Origin: Aurantiochytrium sp. KH105 | Lineage: Eukaryota > Sar > Bigyra > Thraustochytrida > Thraustochytriidae | Direction: 5' to 3' | DNA: 64,000 nt | NCBI GenBank assembly: GCA_003116975.1 | Contig: BGKB01000003.1 | Span: 558,001-622,000, forward strand | The notes under the pieces: generated by a model | Seen by the model: only the letters and a program-made list of their open reading frames with translations | The model's database searches: none | Told to the model about the DNA's origin: nothing | Shown here: piece by piece, positions 59,010 through 64,000 of the stretch | How the letters are laid out: each line of letters opens with the position of its first letter | Position numbering within the stretch: the stretch's first letter is position 1 | Made by a program: the position numbers and the translations under genes

Positions 59010-61889
59010 TCCGAAATTTTGATGGCCCTCCATATTAATCATAGCAAAAACCCTGAAAAATGTAAAAAGTTTCAAAGTTAAAAGTTGCTCAGAGGGGGGA
59101 TTCATCAGTCGCTTAGATCTACCCGATCCTTTCCCCCTCTTTTCTCTTTTCTCTCCTTTCCGCGGCTGCACATAATTTGGCCCCATTCTGGGGCCTAGTC
59201 CGGCATTCACCCCTTCTTTTCATTTCTTGGTTTTGAAGGCACGCTATCTTTCGCTCTCGCCGATCATCCATGATGATGCTGGCCTTAGCTACTTTTCCTC
59301 GTGGTTTCTTTCCTTTCCTGTCCTTCAGCCATGGCAGCTGGCTGGACATGGCTGGCCGCGTCTGCGTCGAGCACGTGTATTCATTCGTACGTCCTCCGCG
59401 AGGCCGCTTGCTCTTGAATCTGCTTTCCGTCGTGAGCCGCAGCCGCTTGCATCTAGAGCAGCTGGTGCTGGCTGCTCCGGCACGCGGTAGCAGCTACGTG
59501 CGACGCCTGTCGCCACGTCGCCGCCTGCAGGGCCCTGCTCCTCCTCGCGACGCGTCGCACGTGCAGCGTCGTCGCCACGCTCGCAGGCAGCAGCCAGGGG
59601 CTCGCCCGGGTTGGGGGCCGCGGAGGCCATAACTCTGCGCGCCTTCTTCGCGGGCGCGCGGCTCGAACGAATGCACACGCGTTGCCTGTGTCGGCAGTGC
59701 ACCTGCCTGCGACAGCGAGCTCGCGTTGCCGCGTTGCGTCTGCACCCGCGCCTGCGAGCGATGCGTGCGTGCGTACCTGCGTCAGCGTGCGTGCGAGTGA
59801 GCGAGCTTCTGCGGTGCATCCCTTGGAGGCAAGGAAAGGAAGCCTTTCTCTCCGCGGGCGGGCGCCTTTACTTTTCTACGAGCACTGCTAGCAAGCAGGT
59901 TTTCGCGGCGAGGCAGCTGCAGGCAGACGAGGGCAGAGGCCAAGGGCGGGCTGGCACGTGGCAGGCAGCAGCCGCAGCCACCTCTGCCACGCTGGCTGCT
60001 GCATGCTGCAGCTGCAATGCTGCTGCAATGCTGCTGCTGCAATGCATGCTGTTGCATTTGTTGCTGCTGCAGCACCATGCGAAGCCTACGAACAGAGCCT
60101 GCAGCGGCAGCTGTGCGTGGATGACTAACAATAATAAGGGCGGCGCGGCGATCGGGAGACCAGCGCACGTGACCTCCTCCCGCGCGGCACCCGCAGCGCG
60201 TGCCCGCAGCGCGCGTCGCCGCCCCGCCTGCGAGCGTCGCGCGGTCCGTGCGCTGCGGGCGGCGTGCGGGAAAGTGCGGGAACGCTCCACGTGGCACGAG
60301 TGACGGGCGTAGTGACGTCAGGCGGGCGGGCGGAGCGAGGCCGCCGCCTACACAGCCCGCCCCGCACTCCCCCCACCTTCCCTCACTCCCCTCCTCAAGT
60401 AGCTGCTGCCTCTCGCGCGACGCGGACCAAGTTTTGGACCGCGCGAGACGCCCGGAGAACAGGCGCCACGTTTCGCACCGCTACAACCAATACTCCGCGA
60501 GGGCCCCCCTCGGTCACCCGGTCACGCGGACCCGCACCGGCGGTAATGGGGGCATGCAGGGTGTTTCTTCAGTCCGCTGACCGCAGAACGCAAGCCGGTG
60601 GACAGGCCCGCAGAACGACTTGTGCGGGGTCCATGTGGGATTAAAAAAGGCGCGCAGGCCCACATCCGTCCCGCAGCCACCTCGGCCTCCCGCACGCGGA
60701 GCCCGAAGCTCAGACCGTTGCGCGGGCCTGCGTCTTGCGTTGCGCTGGCGCAGGAAGAAAGGGAGCGGGACACAGGCGCCGCGTCCCGCACGAGCCCAAC
60801 GGCCGCTAACCGTCGTTCTCAGCCACTGGAACCCTCGCTCTCTTTGGCGCGAGGACGCGGTTCTTCGGCCGTCGGCGGCGGAGTTCGAGTTCGCGTCGTT
60901 GCTACGGAGGAAAATGATTGGTGGACAGACGGATGGATGGTCCAACGAAATGGATGGACGCGGACGACGTTTGACTCACTCGCATCTGGGAGGTAGAGAG
61001 CAATTTTGAAAACTCGTAGGTGTTGCTGGCGGCCAACAGCCAGCACAGCTAGCTGCTGCCAGCTGCTGGCCGCAAACGGCCCTGTAGACAGGGCTGAACT
61101 GCAAACAGCCAACCAGTGCAACAGCACTCGCCGCACTGCAGAGGATGGCTGTGGCTGGCTTGGCAGGGATGTGGCTGGATGTGCATGCACACGTTTCGTC
61201 GTGGAAAGCACTGCAGAAAAAGAAACAAACAAAACACAAACGTCTAAAAACGACAACTGCAGTCCAAAGAGAAAAATTTCAAAGTCGTGCGTTTCGCGCG
61301 CTCTTGCGGCCAATCAAATCAAGCCATCCATCCGCTAGCAACGAACGAGTCAGCCTGCTAGCCGTAGGCTGCGCTGCGCCGGCCGCTGCGGATGCGCCTC
61401 CGATGGCGGGTGATGGACGCATCGCCAACCCTTTTCTTACCTTCCTCTTGGAGGTGTCTTGACGGACGCACGTAGGCCACTGCTGCAGCCGCGCGCACGT
61501 TGTTGCCTGTCCCTTTCATCCTTGTTTTCCGCCGACCAAGTCCGCTTTCCAAGTTGACCCCCCCTCTGCGACCGCACGTCTTGGGCCGCCTGCCCAGAAT
61601 TACGCGGGCGAGATCAGGCACTCGAAGAGCTGCTGCTGGCTGCAGGCTGCAGTGCAGCTGGCAGAATAACCGCGGCCGCGCCGTCCCCAACGGCAATTTG
61701 CGCGCGAAAGCGATGCGACCGACCCATCGAACGCACGCACGCATACGCATACGTGTGTGTGTGCGAGCGAGCTCCCCAAAGTTGCTCTGCGCAGTGATTT
61801 CTTCAGGTCTTCGTGACGTCAGCGGCGGCAGCCGTTGAGAAAAGAATCTCCAAGTCGTAGCCGACGGCCTCGTCCATCATCATCATTAT

Positions 61890-61931
<42 letters not shown>
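61890..61931. repeat. CAG trinucleotide tract (14 units)
   Basis: Uninterrupted CAG run in non-coding DNA. Confidence 0.95.
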
Positions 61932-61932
<1 letters not shown>

Positions 61933-62365
61933 CGACGACGGGAAACGTCTGCAGCTGCTCACAAGGAGACACCCGCGCCGCTGCCACCCCCATCTCGCTG
62001 CTGCAGCTGTGGCTGCTGCTCCCACCGTGACGGGTCGACCTGAGGTGCACCGGAGTCGCGAACGTCCGCCTCGACGTCTGCATCGCTTCTGTCTCACAGT
62101 TAGGCGAAGAAAACTGCGTCGCGGTGCTTGTGGCGGCCTTTCTCGGAGCTCACGTGACGGCTGGCCCGTGACACCGCTCTCCAAGAACGAAATTGGCCCC
62201 TGTCGTAGACGGACAATCAATCGGCAGCGGTCAGACACGCCATCCCAGCACAGGAAGGAAGGAGGGAAGGAAGGAAGAGACCATGTAGTAGCCATGACGT
62301 AACGGCATTTACGGGTTCTCGCCGGGATCCAGACATCACCCCGGGGAGCGGTGGCGGGGATTTTT

Positions 62366-62385
62366 GGGGGGGGGGGGGGGGGGGG
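62366..62385. repeat. Poly-G homopolymer (20 bases)
   Basis: Uninterrupted G run after TTTTT; its length may be unreliable in the assembly. Confidence 0.95.
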
Positions 62386-63462
62386 AGCGGAAGCACTGGG
62401 AAGCGAACGCTTTCCTACACGGTGCGAACGTGAGACATGCACCACCTAGACTCACGCACACTGGTCCTGCCTGGAGGGTTGCTAGCAGCAGAGCAAAGTA
62501 AAAGGAACATCTGGGAATGCTTTAGCCAAGATTAAGGCTTGGCCAAGGAATCGAGGTCGTCCACAGGCTAGTCCTCGCATTTACTACTACGAGCCCGCAA
62601 ATGACCTTTCAATAAATTTCTGTAGTTACAGCCTGGATGATCCATTGAAGGACATATGCTCTTTGTCACAGGCACTGTTGATTTGACTAAATGTGACCTT
62701 TCTTGGTGAAGAATCCTATTCCGCACCCTCCTACAGAGAGGAAATATGAATACACGGCATGAGTAAGTCATGGCAACTAGGTCTCATGATGCTCCTCGTG
62801 TGAACTCAAGTAGGGTTCATGACTTCGGTATCGCTAACCATCCCATACGCCAGTTCCGCACGCCAACAGATCACCAATTGACAACACGAAGTCACGACTT
62901 CTGAAAGAAATGGAAACTTTCGTGGATGACCTGCCTCACATCAGGCCATGGTCTATCTCCTTTCCTGAGTCTTTGGTCGAAGACTTTGGTCGAAGTCTTG
63001 GGTCGAGAAAAGGAGAGAGAGAGAGATTGTCTCAAGACATGCATGTTTTTCCATGTCATCTAGCTTTCAAATCAAATTGATGTATTCGCTTCCGCAACGA
63101 GATGGAAGAAATGAATTTATTTTTACTCCGAGCAAATTAATCAATAAAATTCTTCGCGGCCTTCAGACCACAAGCGCCGCGCTTTGTGGTGACCTTACAC
63201 TCTCAGGCGCACTTCGTGACCACGAAATAGATCTTTTTTTGTAAAACGAGAGGCAGGTAAATCTAGCTATATAATCAAAGCGCAGCAACAGCAAAAGCAA
63301 AAGCATGGCAAGCAGGATGCTGCGCGCGCAGTGTATGTGTGTAAAAGTGTAACGTATGTGTCAACCAATAAAAAAAGAGTCCGAAAGGCTCTTCGTCTCC
63401 AATTTTTCTTCCTCCTTTCCCCTCTCCTCTCCTTTTATAAAGAACAAATAGAGACCTTCGCA

Positions 63463-64000
63463 TCAAGCAAAGTCGAGAAGCTTATCAAAAACCTGCTCGC
63501 AGAGCTCGCGAATGCTTGGTGACCAATGAGCGCGAGATGACCTGTACAGGGCCTCCCGCGCAGCCTTGTGCGTGGCTGGTGAAGTGGTGACAAAGTTCAG
63601 CATTACATGCGGTGCGTCCAAGACATCGAGCGCACGACGCACCTCCTGAGCGCTTTGAGACTGCAGCTGCGAGCACAACCGGCGAAAGAGCGCCGCCGAC
63701 GCGACAGGGCACCGCGCCAAGACCTCGTTGCTGCTCAGGTGCAAAAACGTATCCACCAGCTCCAGGTACATCATGCTTGCGCTTCCGCTCGGCCAGGCCC
63801 GCGTCATGCGAAGAATGACGCGCCCCGCCGTCTCCATGGGGCAGCGCTTGGTGAGCTCGGCCATGCAACTATTCAGGAGCGCCACCGCAACCCCGGGTAG
63901 ACCCACAGTGTGCAGCCGTCGGGCCTTGTTGAGCATTAACAAAAAGGTATCGGCAAGGCCTTCGCGCGAACATCCAGCCTTTGGCGTGCGAAGGACCTGG
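63463..64000 (-). CDS. Divergent PP2A B56-type (B') regulatory subunit, C-terminal part
   Basis: The minus frame is open from the stop at 63463 to the right edge, 178 residues visible; the N-terminus lies outside. The chain is helical, with HEAT-like pairs. The last segment ALYRSSRAHWSPSIRELCEQ matches the B56 C-terminal ALYRNSK.HWN.TI.GL region. VILRMTRAWPSGSASMMYLELVDTFL aligns with the B56 segment around LLKYWPKTHSPKEVMFLNE. B56 subunits guide protein phosphatase 2A to LxxIxE-containing targets. Here the family-typical ERALYYWNNE motif is not conserved, so the protein is divergent or a related HEAT protein. An ATG occurs at 63936 but is internal to the open frame. Confidence 0.68.
   Translation of the reverse strand, partial: QVLRTPKAGCSREGLADTFLLMLNKARRLHTVGLPGVAVALLNSCMAELTKRCPMETAGRVILRMTRAWPSGSASMMYLELVDTFLHLSSNEVLARCPVASAALFRRLCSQLQSQSAQEVRRALDVLDAPHVMLNFVTTSPATHKAAREALYRSSRAHWSPSIRELCEQVFDKLLDFA

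Larger units (their letters stand above)
56405..63462. other. Seven-kilobase region with no convincing gene
   Basis: From 56405 to about 58130 and from 59330 to 62300 the DNA is GC-rich and full of short repeats: CTGC (56478-56505), CT (56788-56811), GAAC/GAAT (57475-57512), CTCG (57829-57851) and CAG (61890-61931). Long frames on both strands here overlap each other and encode only Arg/Ala/Ser/Pro sequence. Between 58140 and 59230 and from 62480 to 63460 it is AT-richer. An unresolved base stands at 58603, next to a GC hairpin. A 63-codon frame (63053-63244, plus) with balanced composition is the only small candidate, and I cannot support it further. Confidence 0.55.

Noticed and set aside
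63053-63244. 63-codon plus-strand frame
   Set aside because: Balanced composition but no homology, no leader features and too short to separate from chance.
1-64000. CRISPR arrays, rRNA genes, retroelement or virus-like genes
   Set aside because: No regularly spaced unique-spacer repeats, no rRNA core sequences, and no reverse transcriptase, integrase, capsid or transposase motifs were seen.

Overview
The window is eukaryotic nuclear DNA: spliceosomal, tubulin and CK2 genes, long low-complexity GC-rich intergenic DNA, many microsatellites, and mostly intronless genes. The mix of plant-type transcription-factor domains (GARP/Myb, CCT), a folate-receptor-like protein, a PIN-like carrier and mitochondrial-looking P450s fits a stramenopile. 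A thraustochytrid (Labyrinthulomycetes, Aurantiochytrium/Hondaea-like) is my best inference, but the sequence alone does not prove it. No rRNA, tRNA, CRISPR array, virus-like element or intact transposon was recognised.

Left part (1-25 kb): a GANP/MCM3AP-like Sac3 mRNA-export protein runs off the left edge (minus). It is followed by a GARP-type transcription factor (plus), a secreted metzincin protease (minus), an SLC35A-type nucleotide-sugar transporter (minus) and a PhoD-like metallophosphatase (plus). Next come an orphan membrane protein with a mitochondrial-type N-terminus (minus), U2AF35 (plus) and a two-exon alpha-tubulin (minus).

Middle part (25-46 kb): CK2 beta and a secreted EGF-repeat protein precede a metabolic-looking block. 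The block holds a broken P450, three full-length related P450s, a PIN/auxin-efflux-type carrier, a 1111-residue orphan, a soluble epoxide hydrolase and an iron-type alcohol dehydrogenase. The P450s share an I-helix lacking the usual acidic residue. A clustered oxygenation, hydrolysis, dehydrogenation and export pathway is the most interesting hypothesis of the window, but it is inference from content and proximity.

Right part (46-64 kb): a small coiled-coil protein, a folate-receptor-like type I membrane protein, a proline/glycine-rich scaffold ending in WW and SH3 domains, and a CCT-domain regulator. Then follow about 7 kb without a convincing gene (containing structured inverted repeats and one unresolved base) and the 3' end of a divergent PP2A B56-type subunit at the right edge.

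Recurrent features outside genes are tetranucleotide tracts (CAAG, CATT) shortly upstream of start codons, repeated CGCAAGT boxes in upstream regions, and diverged tandem repeats at 50.4-51.0 kb and 54.5-54.7 kb.
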